Part shown: positions 1 to 7,760 of the stretch, piece after piece | Layout of the letters: every line of letters starts with the position of its first letter | Position numbering within the stretch: the stretch's first letter is position 1 | Position numbers and translations under genes: made by a program | Source of the DNA: an uncultured Colwellia sp. | GTDB lineage: Bacteria > Pseudomonadota > Gammaproteobacteria > Enterobacterales > Alteromonadaceae | Direction: 5' to 3' | Length of the DNA: 34,136 nucleotides | Assembly (NCBI GenBank): GCA_913020705.1 | Contig: CAJWBY010000026.1 | Coordinates: 1-34,136, forward strand | Notes under the pieces: generated by a model | Database searches by the model: none | What the model was told of the DNA's origin: nothing | The model's input: the letters and a program-made list of their open reading frames with translations, nothing else

Positions 1-1
1 T

Positions 2-106
2 AAAAGCATTAAAGGAAAGAAACTCTCCTTTATTGGCTGCATAAAATACTTGTTGAATGCCTCAGGGCGTGAAGCTGTCAAAACCACCTTAATGGATGGT
101 AGCTAG
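2..106 (+). CDS. C-terminal end of an unidentified gene (partial)
   Basis: A reading frame is open from the left window edge to a TAG at 104-106. It gives 34 residues ending in REAVKTTLMDGS. The composition looks protein-like, but no family is recognisable and the 5' part lies outside the window. It could be the tail of a real gene or a chance open frame. About 140 bases of AT-rich sequence with nothing recognisable separate it from the next gene. Confidence 0.3.
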   Translation, partial: KSIKGKKLSFIGCIKYLLNASGREAVKTTLMDGS

Positions 107-248
107 GAGTCGTTGCTGTCATCAAGCTCTTAATATTACTTATGGAGCAATCTAATTTGAACGCAAAAAGGGTTAAAAAATATAGTATTTAATTGGTATT
201 AAAAACATGTACTATATTTAAATAATACCGAGCTTAAGTAAGTTAATT

Positions 249-1028
249 ATGAGATTTTTAGCATTATTACTACTATTACCATTTATATGTTTTGCAGAAA
301 CCTTAAATGTAGCTTTGTATGAAAATCATGATAACTATATAAAACACTCTAGAGCTTATAAAGTAAATTGGGAGCTCTTAAAGTTATTGGCAAAGGATGA
401 AGGCTTAATTTTACGAACCAAGCCATATTTATGGGTAAGAGCTTTGGATGCACTTAAGAATAACCGAGTTGATGCTGTAATTGGTGCATATTATTCCGAA
501 GAACGAAATGAAATTGGTCATTTTAGTCCTCCCTTTGCATTAGATGGGATTTTTTTGTATGCCAAAAAACAAAATTCACTATCGTTAAATGAAATTCTAT
601 CTAGCAGAGCATTAGTTGGTGTAACGACAAGCTCTATTGGTGACTCGTTAGCAGCAAAGCTTAAATTTACTGATGTATATAGGAAGCCCAGCTCAGAACA
701 AGTATTTGAACTTCTTATCAAAGGGAAGTTAGATTATGCGATTTTTTCTAATTCTGTAGCTAGAACACATTGTGAAATGAAAGGAAAAAGTAAACTAAGT
801 GAAAATTGTTTATTTGCTATAACTCCTCTTATGACAACTAATACTTTTCATACAATTTATAGCAATACAGCCGAGAAAAAAAACATTTCAAAACGGCTGG
901 AATTGGCTACTAAGAGACTTATTAAGGAAGAAAAGGTTAAACCGATATTTATAAATTCAGGTTACAACGAAGAAGAATATCAAAATTGGCTTGAGACAAG
1001 ACAAATTTGGATTAATAGGTTTATGTGA
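249..1028 (+). CDS. Periplasmic substrate-binding protein, family 3 type
   Basis: The 259-residue product starts with a clear signal peptide (MRFLALLLLLPFICFA, cleavage near residue 16). The mature part is about 240 residues, typical of the small family-3 / PBP2-like solute-binding fold. Early residues (LNVALYENHDNY, then a lysine/arginine-rich stretch and DAVIGAYYSEERNEIGHFSPPF near 75-95) follow the usual pattern, where the ligand cleft is formed by a strand ending in 'DAVIG..ys.eR'. No permease or ATPase genes are adjacent, so it may be an orphan receptor or sensor-type binding protein rather than part of a complete ABC transporter. The ligand cannot be told from sequence. The ribosome site before the ATG is weak. 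Base composition is very AT-rich, more so than the housekeeping genes further right. Confidence 0.7.
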   Translation: MRFLALLLLLPFICFAETLNVALYENHDNYIKHSRAYKVNWELLKLLAKDEGLILRTKPYLWVRALDALKNNRVDAVIGAYYSEERNEIGHFSPPFALDGIFLYAKKQNSLSLNEILSSRALVGVTTSSIGDSLAAKLKFTDVYRKPSSEQVFELLIKGKLDYAIFSNSVARTHCEMKGKSKLSENCLFAITPLMTTNTFHTIYSNTAEKKNISKRLELATKRLIKEEKVKPIFINSGYNEEEYQNWLETRQIWINRFM

Positions 1029-1067
1029 TAACTTTCCAATTTTTTAACTAACAGCCTAATAACTACT

Positions 1068-1604
1068 CTAAAAAGCAAGAACCAAGAAAAGAGCAAATCC
1101 TGCCCCCATCGTAATTAGCGATGTTTTTCGGTTACGTTTGTTAGATAAAGCTAGAATCATTCCTGTCAGTAAAATCAACACTAATCCTATCGCGGTTAAT
1201 TTTTGCAACGTTTTAAATGCTAATGGACCATGGCCTTTATGTAATTCCACCAATGTTTTTATAAGATCAGGTTCAACTTTTGTTAATGAATAGCTGTCAT
1301 CTTTCATGGTAATAACAAATGAATCTTCTGATGTAGGTCGAGTAAAGATACTATTGCCACCTTGCTTAACATATTCAAACGATGAGTCTAAGCCATGGTG
1401 ATCTAATAAGTCTCGAGCTGCTTGTTCGCTATTTGAACCACTAATATTGAAAGCATAATTTGAATCACTTTTTATTATTGTATTTTCAGTAGAGCCTTTA
1501 AAGCCAAATAAATATAATCCGCCAGAAATGCTGATCATTAAAATAATCGGTGCTAAAAATGTAGCAACATATAAATGAATTTTTGCAGCGTTTTGTCTTA
1601 ACAT
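1068..1604 (-). CDS. PepSY-type inner-membrane protein
   Basis: The 178-residue product has an N-terminal transmembrane segment (about residues 12-34, preceded by the basic, histidine-containing start MLRQNAAKIHLYVATF). A periplasmic stretch of about 90 residues follows (35-125), then a second membrane segment at about 136-154 and a short hydrophobic C-terminus (about 162-178). The arrangement, including 'KIHLYVATFLAPIILMISISGGLYLF' read as a pattern and the 'ELHKGHGPLAFKTLQKL' region before the second helix, matches PepSY-associated membrane proteins (short PepSY_TM family). Roles proposed for the family include inhibition of peptidases and iron-uptake accessory functions; which applies here is unknown. 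The gene is convergent with the binding-protein gene, 39 bases apart. ATG start, with an AGAG ribosome-site-like sequence just upstream. Confidence 0.6.
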   Translation of the reverse strand: MLRQNAAKIHLYVATFLAPIILMISISGGLYLFGFKGSTENTIIKSDSNYAFNISGSNSEQAARDLLDHHGLDSSFEYVKQGGNSIFTRPTSEDSFVITMKDDSYSLTKVEPDLIKTLVELHKGHGPLAFKTLQKLTAIGLVLILLTGMILALSNKRNRKTSLITMGAGFALFLVLAF

Positions 1605-1740
1605 TTGTATTCTCTTTTAAACATATTTAGTTTTTATCTTAAATAAAGTTTACCTGTTGCCAACGTAATTGCAATGCTAATAAAAATTTCCCATATATTT
1701 TCTAATACATTATGTTTCTTACAGTTCTTTACAAATCTAA

Positions 1741-1881
1741 AACATAATATAGACATTCTAATATATCGACCCAAGCTACAATGGAAAATGTAGAAATTAT
1801 AGAATCAGTTTTCTGGATCCTACTCACATTTTAGCCAACAATTACAATCCTTTAATGGAGTGTAATGTCTATAATTAGGTG
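1741..1881 (+). repeat. Possible attC site 1 (imperfect inverted repeat, 141 bp)
   Basis: The outer arms pair exactly over 10 bases (TATAGACATT at 1748-1757 with AATGTCTATA at 1864-1873). Inner stretches also pair imperfectly (around 1780-1792 with 1825-1840). The right end is ATTAGGTG (1874-1881), one base from the attC core GTTRRRY as in GTTAGGTG. The next gene starts 24 bases later, as in a gene cassette. The left core is degenerate. This is the weakest of the three attC-like repeats, and it occupies most of the 300-bp gene-free stretch 1605-1905. Confidence 0.4.
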
Positions 1882-1905
1882 TTTCCGAAGTACCAGGGAT
1901 GAAGT

Positions 1906-2151
1906 ATGAAAATGAATAAATTAAAAGTTATTGCATTAGCTATATCGGTAATAATTACTGGTTGTGCTTCAAGTTCAAGTTTGGAAAAAAGAGCTAACAT
2001 GCATTCTAAAACAGGAAGTTATTATGAATCTATTGGTCAACCAACCGTTGCAAGAGAGGAGTATAAAGCAGCAAGGGAATATCGATATGCTGCGAGTGAT
2101 ATATTCTCTATAATTGTTGATTTGTTTAACCACTTTAATAAAAAAAGTTAA
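1906..2151 (+). CDS. Small outer-membrane-type lipoprotein
   Basis: The 81-residue product begins with a lipoprotein signal: basic MKMNKLK, a hydrophobic stretch, and the lipobox ITGC with the lipidated cysteine at residue 20. CASSSS follows; with no Asp at +2, outer-membrane sorting is expected. The mature part (about 60 residues) is helical and charged (EKRANMHSKTGSYYESIGQ..AREEYKAAREYRYAAS), with a TPR-like A/E/Y pattern, and ends in a short hydrophobic-basic tail. No named family is recognised. An alternative ATG at 1912 would remove two residues. The gene sits between two attC-like repeats, so it is probably a captured gene cassette; many cassettes encode small exported proteins of unknown role. 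Confidence 0.65.
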   Translation: MKMNKLKVIALAISVIITGCASSSSLEKRANMHSKTGSYYESIGQPTVAREEYKAAREYRYAASDIFSIIVDLFNHFNKKS

Positions 2152-2154
2152 TCG

Positions 2155-2220
2155 TAATAAACACATGCAAGCCACTCAAACCCGATGAATAACATTATTG
2201 CCCCTTAGTAGGGCGTTATC
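2155..2220 (+). repeat. Possible attC site 2 (66 bp)
   Basis: The right half reads GCCCCTTAGTAGGGCGTTAT (2200-2219), nearly the same as the right end of Vibrio cholerae VCR attC sites as I remember them (GCCCCTTAGGCGGGCGTTA). The left end TAATAAACACATGCAAG (2155-2171) resembles the VCR left end (TAACAAAC..). It starts 3 bases after the lipoprotein stop codon, and the next gene starts 28 bases after it, which is cassette geometry. The two halves pair poorly with each other, so the site may be degenerate. Confidence 0.45.
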
Positions 2221-2248
2221 TTTTCAATAATAAAGTAAGGAACACTTT

Positions 2249-2716
2249 TTGAAAATAAATAAGCTCGCTATATTCTGTCTATCTATTCTACTTTTTAATA
2301 CTTCTGTTTTAGCAGAAAATAACTTTACTACTGGTATCGGTATTGGAAGTTTGTATGCCGGAATTGGTTTAAATGTCGGTATACAATCCTCAACCGATTT
2401 TAAGTATATTTCATCAGGTTGTATGTCATATTCATCAATGAACGGTTCAACTTGTGGTTTTGGTTTAGGCTATATGACGACAGAATTATTTGATTATCAA
2501 TCTAATAAACATGCTGCAAACTTCTATATTGGAATAGTAGGCAGTGAAAGAGATAACGTTGACGACAAAGCACTTTATGGCGCGGGCATAGGTTATAGCT
2601 ATTTTTTTAGTGGTATAAATAAATCAGGAGGAAATATTGGTTTCACTGTTGTAAGTGCAAAGAAAAATGATGGTTTAGAAATTGGCGGGATGTTACAGGT
2701 TGGTTATCAATTTTAA
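2249..2716 (+). CDS. Small secreted beta-barrel-like outer membrane protein
   Basis: The 155-residue product starts at TTG, supported by TAAGGA at 2235-2240, and has a signal peptide (MKINKLAIFCLSILLFNTSVLA, cleavage near 22). The mature part is glycine- and aromatic-rich with alternating short strands (TGIGIGSLYAGIGLNVGI.., CGFGLGYM.., YGAGIGYSYFF..) and ends ..IGGMLQVGYQF with a C-terminal phenylalanine. That is the pattern of a small outer-membrane beta-barrel recognised by BamA. No specific family is recognised. It lies between attC-like sites 2 and 3 and is probably a second cassette gene. Confidence 0.6.
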   Translation: MKINKLAIFCLSILLFNTSVLAENNFTTGIGIGSLYAGIGLNVGIQSSTDFKYISSGCMSYSSMNGSTCGFGLGYMTTELFDYQSNKHAANFYIGIVGSERDNVDDKALYGAGIGYSYFFSGINKSGGNIGFTVVSAKKNDGLEIGGMLQVGYQF

Positions 2717-2810
2717 ACATAAGCCATTCAATCGTACAAAAATAGTTGTTTTTCACTTCGTTCAATATTATGAACCAACACTTATTTGTAGATTAATGTG
2801 GCGTTAGGTG
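2717..2810 (+). repeat. Probable attC site 3 (94 bp)
   Basis: The sequence ends in GCGTTAGGTG (2801-2810), containing a perfect attC core GTTAGGT (2803-2809). The right arm pairs with the left arm over almost the full length: TAAGCC (2720-2725) opposite GGCGTTA, AATCGTACAAAA opposite TTTGTAGATT, and TAGTTGTTTTTCA opposite TGAACCAACA. The loop is CACTTCGTTC-like, a composition common in attC loops. The left core lacks one C (TAAGCC for TAACGCC). It begins directly after the stop codon of the preceding gene. The 156 bases from 2811 to 2966 contain no recognisable gene. Confidence 0.55.
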
Positions 2811-2966
2811 TCACAAAATCTAATTGTCAATCTTGAATGACGCTTGTTGGCTAAGGTCAACAATGCGGTATTAGTTATCCTCAGTTTCAATTTCACTTGG
2901 TGATTGGCAATATCAAACATTATTCGTAGTCAAACGAGTTGAGTGAGAGTTACCTAAGTTTGAACT

Positions 2967-3407
2967 TTACTTAATGGTTTGGGTTTTAAATTCAGAAAAA
3001 TACTTCCCACCTTTAATTTCAATGACCAATCTAAGCTTATAACTGTCGCCTTTATTTTTAACTAAACTGCCGAGAGGTGTTTCTCGCTTCCAGTAGTAAG
3101 GGCTGTCTTTCATTCCTAATGGAAAGGGTGTTGCTTCACTGTTTTTATCAACAAGAAATAGTGTGGCTTTGTCGATAGGGAATGTAGAGTTAACCGTTGT
3201 TATGCCCTTATCATCCATCACGTTCACTTCAAATTCACCGGTTTTTAAAATACATTTTTGCTGGGCAACGTCACAATGTCCAAAGGGCACTAATTCAAAG
3301 GCACGCGATTGACTGGCATTATTTTCTTCCCATAAATCAGCTAATGCAAAACCGAGTATTGTTAATATAGGAGCAACAATAATGGCTGTTTTAGTGTGTT
3401 TGTTCAT
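2967..3407 (-). CDS. Membrane-anchored hypothetical protein
   Basis: The 146-residue product has one N-terminal membrane helix (about residues 7-24, KTAIIVAPILTILGFALA) after a short basic start, then a soluble, probably periplasmic domain rich in beta-type sequence. Two cysteines lie 7 residues apart (C45 and C52, in GHCDVAQQKC) and could form a disulfide. The pattern of a polar loop plus ..SPYYWKRETPLGSLVKNKGDSYKLRLVIEIKGGKYFSEF suggests a small immunoglobulin-like or FixH/CcoH-like fold, but I cannot assign a family. AGG lies about 8 bases before the ATG. It is separated from the upstream symporter gene by a strong terminator, so it likely has its own promoter. Confidence 0.55.
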   Translation of the reverse strand: MNKHTKTAIIVAPILTILGFALADLWEENNASQSRAFELVPFGHCDVAQQKCILKTGEFEVNVMDDKGITTVNSTFPIDKATLFLVDKNSEATPFPLGMKDSPYYWKRETPLGSLVKNKGDSYKLRLVIEIKGGKYFSEFKTQTIK

Positions 3408-3445
3408 AAGGTTACCTATTTGATTGGCTTATATTTTCGAGAGTA

Positions 3446-3474
3446 AAAAGGCTAGATGAAGTATCTAGCCTTTT
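3446..3474 (-). terminator. Hairpin terminator of the symporter operon
   Basis: A perfect 12-bp stem (AAAAGGCTAGAT at 3446-3457 with 3463-3474) and a 5-base loop. Read on the minus strand, the right arm ends in a T tract. It lies about 57 bases past the symporter stop codon and before the next minus-strand gene. Confidence 0.8.
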
Positions 3475-3530
3475 ATCATTCACTTATTTTATGCGCTTAT
3501 CTTATTTGATAATTTGCGATAAAAATAGGC

Positions 3531-5270
3531 TTAGTGGTCATGTGCTGCAGATACGCCACCATGTGGAGTTCGGAAGTTTTCAACCATTTGTTGGATATGA
3601 GCTGGCGCTGGACCTGTTACTTTCAACATAGCGAAAGCTACTGCGAAGTTAACAAGTGCACCGACTGAACCAAAGGCATTTGGTGAAATTCCGAAGAACC
3701 AGTTAGGACCCATGTCACCAAGGAATGAAGTTCCTGGGATAAACATAAAACCTTTATGTTGGAATACATACAACATAGTTACACCGATACCTGAAATCAT
3801 ACCTGCAACCGCTGCTTTACCGCTCATTTTCTTAGCGAATATACCCATCATTAACGCTGGGAATATTGATGACGCGGCCAAACCAAAGGCGAGTGCCACC
3901 GTTCCTGCGGCAAAGCCAGGCGGATTTAAACCAAGCCAACCTGCAACCATAACCGATATTGTCATGACAATTCGACCTGCCAGTAACTCGTTTTTCTCTG
4001 ATAAATCAGGTGTTAATATACCCTTCATTAAATCATGGGAAATAGAGGATGATATGGCTAATAATAAACCGGCTGCGGTAGACAATGCTGCTGCTAAACC
4101 ACCCGCTGCGACTAATGCTATTACCCAGTTTGGTAAGTTAGCGATTGCAGGGTTAGCCAATACCATAATGTCGCGGTCAACTTTAACCATTTCATTGGTT
4201 GCTTTGTCTGCAGTGTACTGTATTTTACCATCGCCATTTTTGTCTTCGTATTGTAAAAGACCTGTTTTTTCCCAGTCTTTAAACCACTGAGGACGTTCAG
4301 CATATTCAAGGTTTTGACCCGCTGCTGGTTCAATAGTATTCATTAAGTTTAAACGAGCCATTGCGCCAACTGCTGGAGCAACAGTGTATAACAAAGCAAT
4401 AAAAACTAATGCATAACCTGCTGATTGACGTGCTGCTTTTACTGAAGGCACAGTGAAGAAACGCATAATAACGTGAGGTAAACCCGCAGTACCAATCATC
4501 AGTGATAGAGTATATGCGAACATATTTACTGAACCGCCCATGTTGTCAGTGGTGTATTCTTTAAAGCCTAATTCAGTTACAACAAGGTCTAACTTATCAA
4601 GTAAATAAACACCGCTACCGTCAGCTAAGGTTGAACCTAAACCTAGTTGTGGAATAGGGTTGCCAGTTAACTGTAATGAAATAAACACAGCTGGAATAGT
4701 ATAAGCAAAAATCAATACAACGTACTGAGCAATTTGCGTGTAAGTAATACCTTTCATTCCACCTAATACCGCATAAACCCAAACAACGAACATACCGATG
4801 TAAAGACCTAAGTCATAATCAACTTCTAAGAAGCGAGAGAAAGCAACACCAACACCTTTCATTTGGCCGATGATGTAAGTTAATGACGCGATGATTAAAC
4901 AAACTACGGCAACAACACGTGCAGTTTTTGAGTAATAACGGTCAAAAATAAATTCAGGTACGGTGAATTTCCCATGTTTACGCATGTAAGGTGCTAAAAG
5001 CATGGCGAGCAATACATAACCACCCGTCCAACCCATTAAGAAAACTGAACCACCATAACCTAAGAAAGAAATCATACCTGCCATTGAAATGAATGACGCA
5101 GCACTCATCCAATCGGCACCGATTGCCATACCATTTTGCATGGGGGTTACGCCACCACCGGCAACATAAAAATCACTGGTTGAACCTGCGCGGGCCCACC
5201 ACGCTATACCGAAATAAATGGCGAAAGAACCAAATACTGCAATGTATGTATAGAGTTTTAACTCATCCAT
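3531..5270 (-). CDS. Sodium:solute symporter, acetate-type large subunit (VC_2705 subfamily)
   Basis: The 579-residue polytopic membrane protein belongs to the sodium:solute symporter (SSS) family. It takes up a small organic acid, probably acetate or a similar monocarboxylate, with sodium. The family core is visible at residues 51-65 (GADWMSAASFISMAG), and about 13 hydrophobic segments run through the chain. It overlaps by one base the gene for a DUF4212 small subunit just upstream, the pairing that defines the two-component subfamily (sometimes annotated ActP-like). The loop at about residues 315-370 is unusually polar and contains DKNGDGKIQYTA (343-354), which resembles an EF-hand calcium loop. 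The C-terminus is soluble and ends in ..AAHDH. The start is the ATG directly at the junction with the small-subunit stop. Substrate assignment rests on family membership only. Confidence 0.88.
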   Translation of the reverse strand: MDELKLYTYIAVFGSFAIYFGIAWWARAGSTSDFYVAGGGVTPMQNGMAIGADWMSAASFISMAGMISFLGYGGSVFLMGWTGGYVLLAMLLAPYMRKHGKFTVPEFIFDRYYSKTARVVAVVCLIIASLTYIIGQMKGVGVAFSRFLEVDYDLGLYIGMFVVWVYAVLGGMKGITYTQIAQYVVLIFAYTIPAVFISLQLTGNPIPQLGLGSTLADGSGVYLLDKLDLVVTELGFKEYTTDNMGGSVNMFAYTLSLMIGTAGLPHVIMRFFTVPSVKAARQSAGYALVFIALLYTVAPAVGAMARLNLMNTIEPAAGQNLEYAERPQWFKDWEKTGLLQYEDKNGDGKIQYTADKATNEMVKVDRDIMVLANPAIANLPNWVIALVAAGGLAAALSTAAGLLLAISSSISHDLMKGILTPDLSEKNELLAGRIVMTISVMVAGWLGLNPPGFAAGTVALAFGLAASSIFPALMMGIFAKKMSGKAAVAGMISGIGVTMLYVFQHKGFMFIPGTSFLGDMGPNWFFGISPNAFGSVGALVNFAVAFAMLKVTGPAPAHIQQMVENFRTPHGGVSAAHDH

Positions 5271-5524
5271 TATGATTCCTCAACGTTGTATTTTTTATCA
5301 AGATCGTTCATCTTTTTGGTATACCAAAAAACTAAACCGACAAAGGTGTAAATTGAACCTTGTTGTGCAAACCAGAAACCTAGTTTGTATCCGCCGAGTC
5401 GAATTTCATTTAACGGTTCCACTAATAGCAAACCGAAACCAAATGAAACTACGAACCAGATAACAAGACTTATAAATATTAGGCGCAGATTCTCTGACCA
5501 ATATGATTGTTTATCTTCCATCAT
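5270..5524 (-). CDS. DUF4212 symporter small subunit
   Basis: The 84-residue protein has two membrane helices (about residues 12-34 and 48-67) with the family pattern YWSENLRLIFISLVIWFVVSFG near the N-terminus and GFWFAQQGSIYTFVGLVFWYTKKMN near the C-terminus. It matches the DUF4212 / sodium-solute symporter small-subunit family and is always found next to a large SSS permease. Its stop codon overlaps the start of the permease by one base, so the two are translationally coupled. An alternative ATG lies one codon downstream of the annotated start. The gene is first in its operon and divergent from the DUF294 gene, with a 329-bp spacer. Confidence 0.88.
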   Translation of the reverse strand: MMEDKQSYWSENLRLIFISLVIWFVVSFGFGLLLVEPLNEIRLGGYKLGFWFAQQGSIYTFVGLVFWYTKKMNDLDKKYNVEES

Positions 5525-5780
5525 CCTCTCCTAGCAATTTAACTTATCTGAGCGATAACCTTTTCGAATTATGCCCAGTTATTATGTATAGCGTTTATTA
5601 TTTTTTTACGCTTGAATACTCACCTGTTTAACCAATTAAGGCAGTAGTTACGTTTACTATTAATTCCAATCAGAGCTGATACAAAGATAAAAATTCATAG
5701 TGAAATTTAACTATTATTGACACTAACAATCTTTTTCGACTTGAGGTATTACACTTTAGTCTAGATCTTGTGCTTTATGG

Positions 5781-5810
5781 TTGACGAGATAGGGTGAAAT
5801 GCACTAAAAA
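5781..5810 (+). promoter_or_regulatory. Candidate sigma70 promoter for the cNMP/CBS/DUF294 gene
   Basis: TTGACG (5781-5786), an 18-base spacer and TAAAAA (5805-5810) lie 44 bases before the ATG at 5854. This is a consensus-like -35 with a weak -10. The remainder of the 329-bp divergent spacer 5525-5853 holds no gene I can see; the minus-strand promoter for the symporter must lie there but is not obvious. Confidence 0.35.
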
Positions 5811-5853
5811 TAGCTATCTACTAAGTTTGTTTCTCGTTAAAGGCTGAAAGAAT

Positions 5854-7752
5854 ATGGACAGTGAACTCGCCGAAATTAGTGGTTTTATTCAAGCAATTCC
5901 ACCATTTGACACATTACCAGAATCGCTGATTTTACAATTAGTGAAAGAAATAAATATTTGTTATGTGAGGGCAGAGCAACCTTTACCGCCAAGTGGTATC
6001 AAAGATGAGCGACTCTACATATTACGCAAAGGCGCTTTGGTTTATACCGATCATAATGGTCAGTTAGTCGGTAAATATTCTGAAGGTGAAATTTGCAGCG
6101 TTTTTTGTCGGCCAGCACAGCGCAATGAAGTGAATGTAAATACTGAAGAAGACACTTTGTTGTATAGTCTTGATTATCAGACGTTATTGTCTTTGGTTCA
6201 GAAATATCCACAAATAGATGCGTTTTTTATGCAAACCGCTGCAGAGCGTTTAAAAGGGAAAATGAGTAAAGTTAACGAAGATGCGATTATCAACTCCTCA
6301 CTTATCAATAACCCCATTAGTCAGTTTTATCACAAGCCAGTATTAACGATTAGTAGTCTTCAAAGCATCCAACAAGCAGCGATAAAAATGACAGCAGAAG
6401 GGGTTTCTTGTTTAGTTGTTATAGATGACCAAGTCATTGAAGAAAACAATCGACAAATTTTAAGAGAATTACCTGTTGGCATTATAACAGATAAAGATAT
6501 TCGCCGTCGCTGTGTCGCTGAAGGCTTACCTTTTACCATGCCTGTAAGCGAAATTATGACGACGGAAATGGCAACGTTACCCGAAAAAAGTAGTGCTTAT
6601 GACGCTCTCATGTTGATGACTAGTAAGCGTATTCATCATCTTCCTATCACGGGGTTCAGTGAGTCAGGAGAATATGGGGAATTAATTGCTATGGTCACGA
6701 TCACCGATTTAATGAATAACGAAGGTCACAATGCCGTTAATATCACGAGTATTATTCGTAAAGCGAGTACGATTAATGATTTGATCCGAATTAGTAAGTT
6801 ACTTCCAAAATTACAAATTCGTATGGCTAAATTAGGCACGAGTGCTGATCATGTGGGGAAAAGTATAAGCGCAATAACCATGGCATTTACTATTCGTATT
6901 ATTGAAATGTCAGAAAAAATCAATGGTAAATCGCCGGTTCCCTATGCTTGGTTAGCATGTGGTTCACAAGGGAGGCAAGAACAGCTCGCTCATTCTGACC
7001 AAGACAATGCCTTGATTATTTCTGATGATTTGAAACCTGAACATGAAGCTTGGTTTGAAAATCTAGCGTCGTTTGTTTGTGATGGGCTAGCAGCTTGTGG
7101 CTTTATACTTTGCCCAGGCAATATTATGGCAAGTAACCCTAAATGGCGACAACCGCAAAAACAGTGGCATAAATATTTTGAACAATGGGTGAATACTCCC
7201 AGCCCACAAGCATTACTAAACGGCAGCGTTTTTTTTGATTTAACTACAGTACATGGCGATGAATCTTTACTTAATGAAGTGCGAAGTCGGTTATTAAAAA
7301 GAACGAAAGGTAACAGCCTATTCCTCGCACACTTATCCCGTAATGCTTTAATGTTAAGACCGCCACTTGGTTTTTTTCGTGATTTTGTACTTATTTCTGA
7401 TGGCGAGCATAAATCGAGTTTAGACATTAAGCATAATGGTATTGCGCCGATTGTTGACCTTGCAAGGATCTACGCATTGGCGGAAGGCATTACCTCAGTG
7501 AATACCATTGAACGCATACAAAAAGCAGCGGGTACGTCTTCTATTTCTAAAGAGTCAGCAGCAAACTTAATTGATGCTTATGAATTTTTAGGCATTTTAC
7601 GTTTAGAGCATCAAGCCAATTTATTACAAGCAGGTAAAGCACCTAATAATTATTTGCCACCGCAAAACTTGTCCAAGCTCGAACGAGAACATTTAAAAGA
7701 TGCCTTTAAAGTGATTAAAGCATTGCAAGACAGCAGACAGTCAACTGTTTAA
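5854..7752 (+). CDS. cNMP-binding / CBS pair / DUF294 nucleotidyltransferase-like protein
   Basis: The 632-residue cytoplasmic protein combines four parts. A cyclic-nucleotide-binding-like domain spans about 15-135 (LRKGALVYTDHNGQLVGKYSEGE). A CBS pair follows at about 150-290, with motifs GIITDKDIRRR (209-219) and VSEIMTTEMATLPEKS..AL..M...IHHLPI. A GlnD-type nucleotidyltransferase domain (DUF294) lies at about 335-480, with GSQGRQEQ (370-377) and SDQDNALI (381-388). A DUF294 C-terminal helical domain covers about 490-625. The SDQDNA motif supplies the paired acidic residues expected for an active nucleotidyltransferase. The family is thought to sense adenine nucleotides or cAMP and modify a partner, but no target is established to my knowledge. 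The gene is divergent from the acetate-type symporter and 8 bases upstream of an exonuclease gene, an arrangement I recall as recurring in Vibrio, Shewanella and relatives; this suggests the group is functionally linked. Confidence 0.88.
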   Translation: MDSELAEISGFIQAIPPFDTLPESLILQLVKEINICYVRAEQPLPPSGIKDERLYILRKGALVYTDHNGQLVGKYSEGEICSVFCRPAQRNEVNVNTEEDTLLYSLDYQTLLSLVQKYPQIDAFFMQTAAERLKGKMSKVNEDAIINSSLINNPISQFYHKPVLTISSLQSIQQAAIKMTAEGVSCLVVIDDQVIEENNRQILRELPVGIITDKDIRRRCVAEGLPFTMPVSEIMTTEMATLPEKSSAYDALMLMTSKRIHHLPITGFSESGEYGELIAMVTITDLMNNEGHNAVNITSIIRKASTINDLIRISKLLPKLQIRMAKLGTSADHVGKSISAITMAFTIRIIEMSEKINGKSPVPYAWLACGSQGRQEQLAHSDQDNALIISDDLKPEHEAWFENLASFVCDGLAACGFILCPGNIMASNPKWRQPQKQWHKYFEQWVNTPSPQALLNGSVFFDLTTVHGDESLLNEVRSRLLKRTKGNSLFLAHLSRNALMLRPPLGFFRDFVLISDGEHKSSLDIKHNGIAPIVDLARIYALAEGITSVNTIERIQKAAGTSSISKESAANLIDAYEFLGILRLEHQANLLQAGKAPNNYLPPQNLSKLEREHLKDAFKVIKALQDSRQSTV

Positions 7753-7760
7753 GGGTAAAT

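Noticed and set aside
1..40. AAAGGA/TCCTTT hairpin at the left edge as a terminator
   Set aside because: The stem is only 6 bp with a 9-base loop and lies within a frame that stays open to 106.
3712..4290. 192-residue plus-strand frame opposite the symporter gene
   Set aside because: It is an antisense shadow of a well-supported membrane protein, with no ribosome site or recognisable domain.
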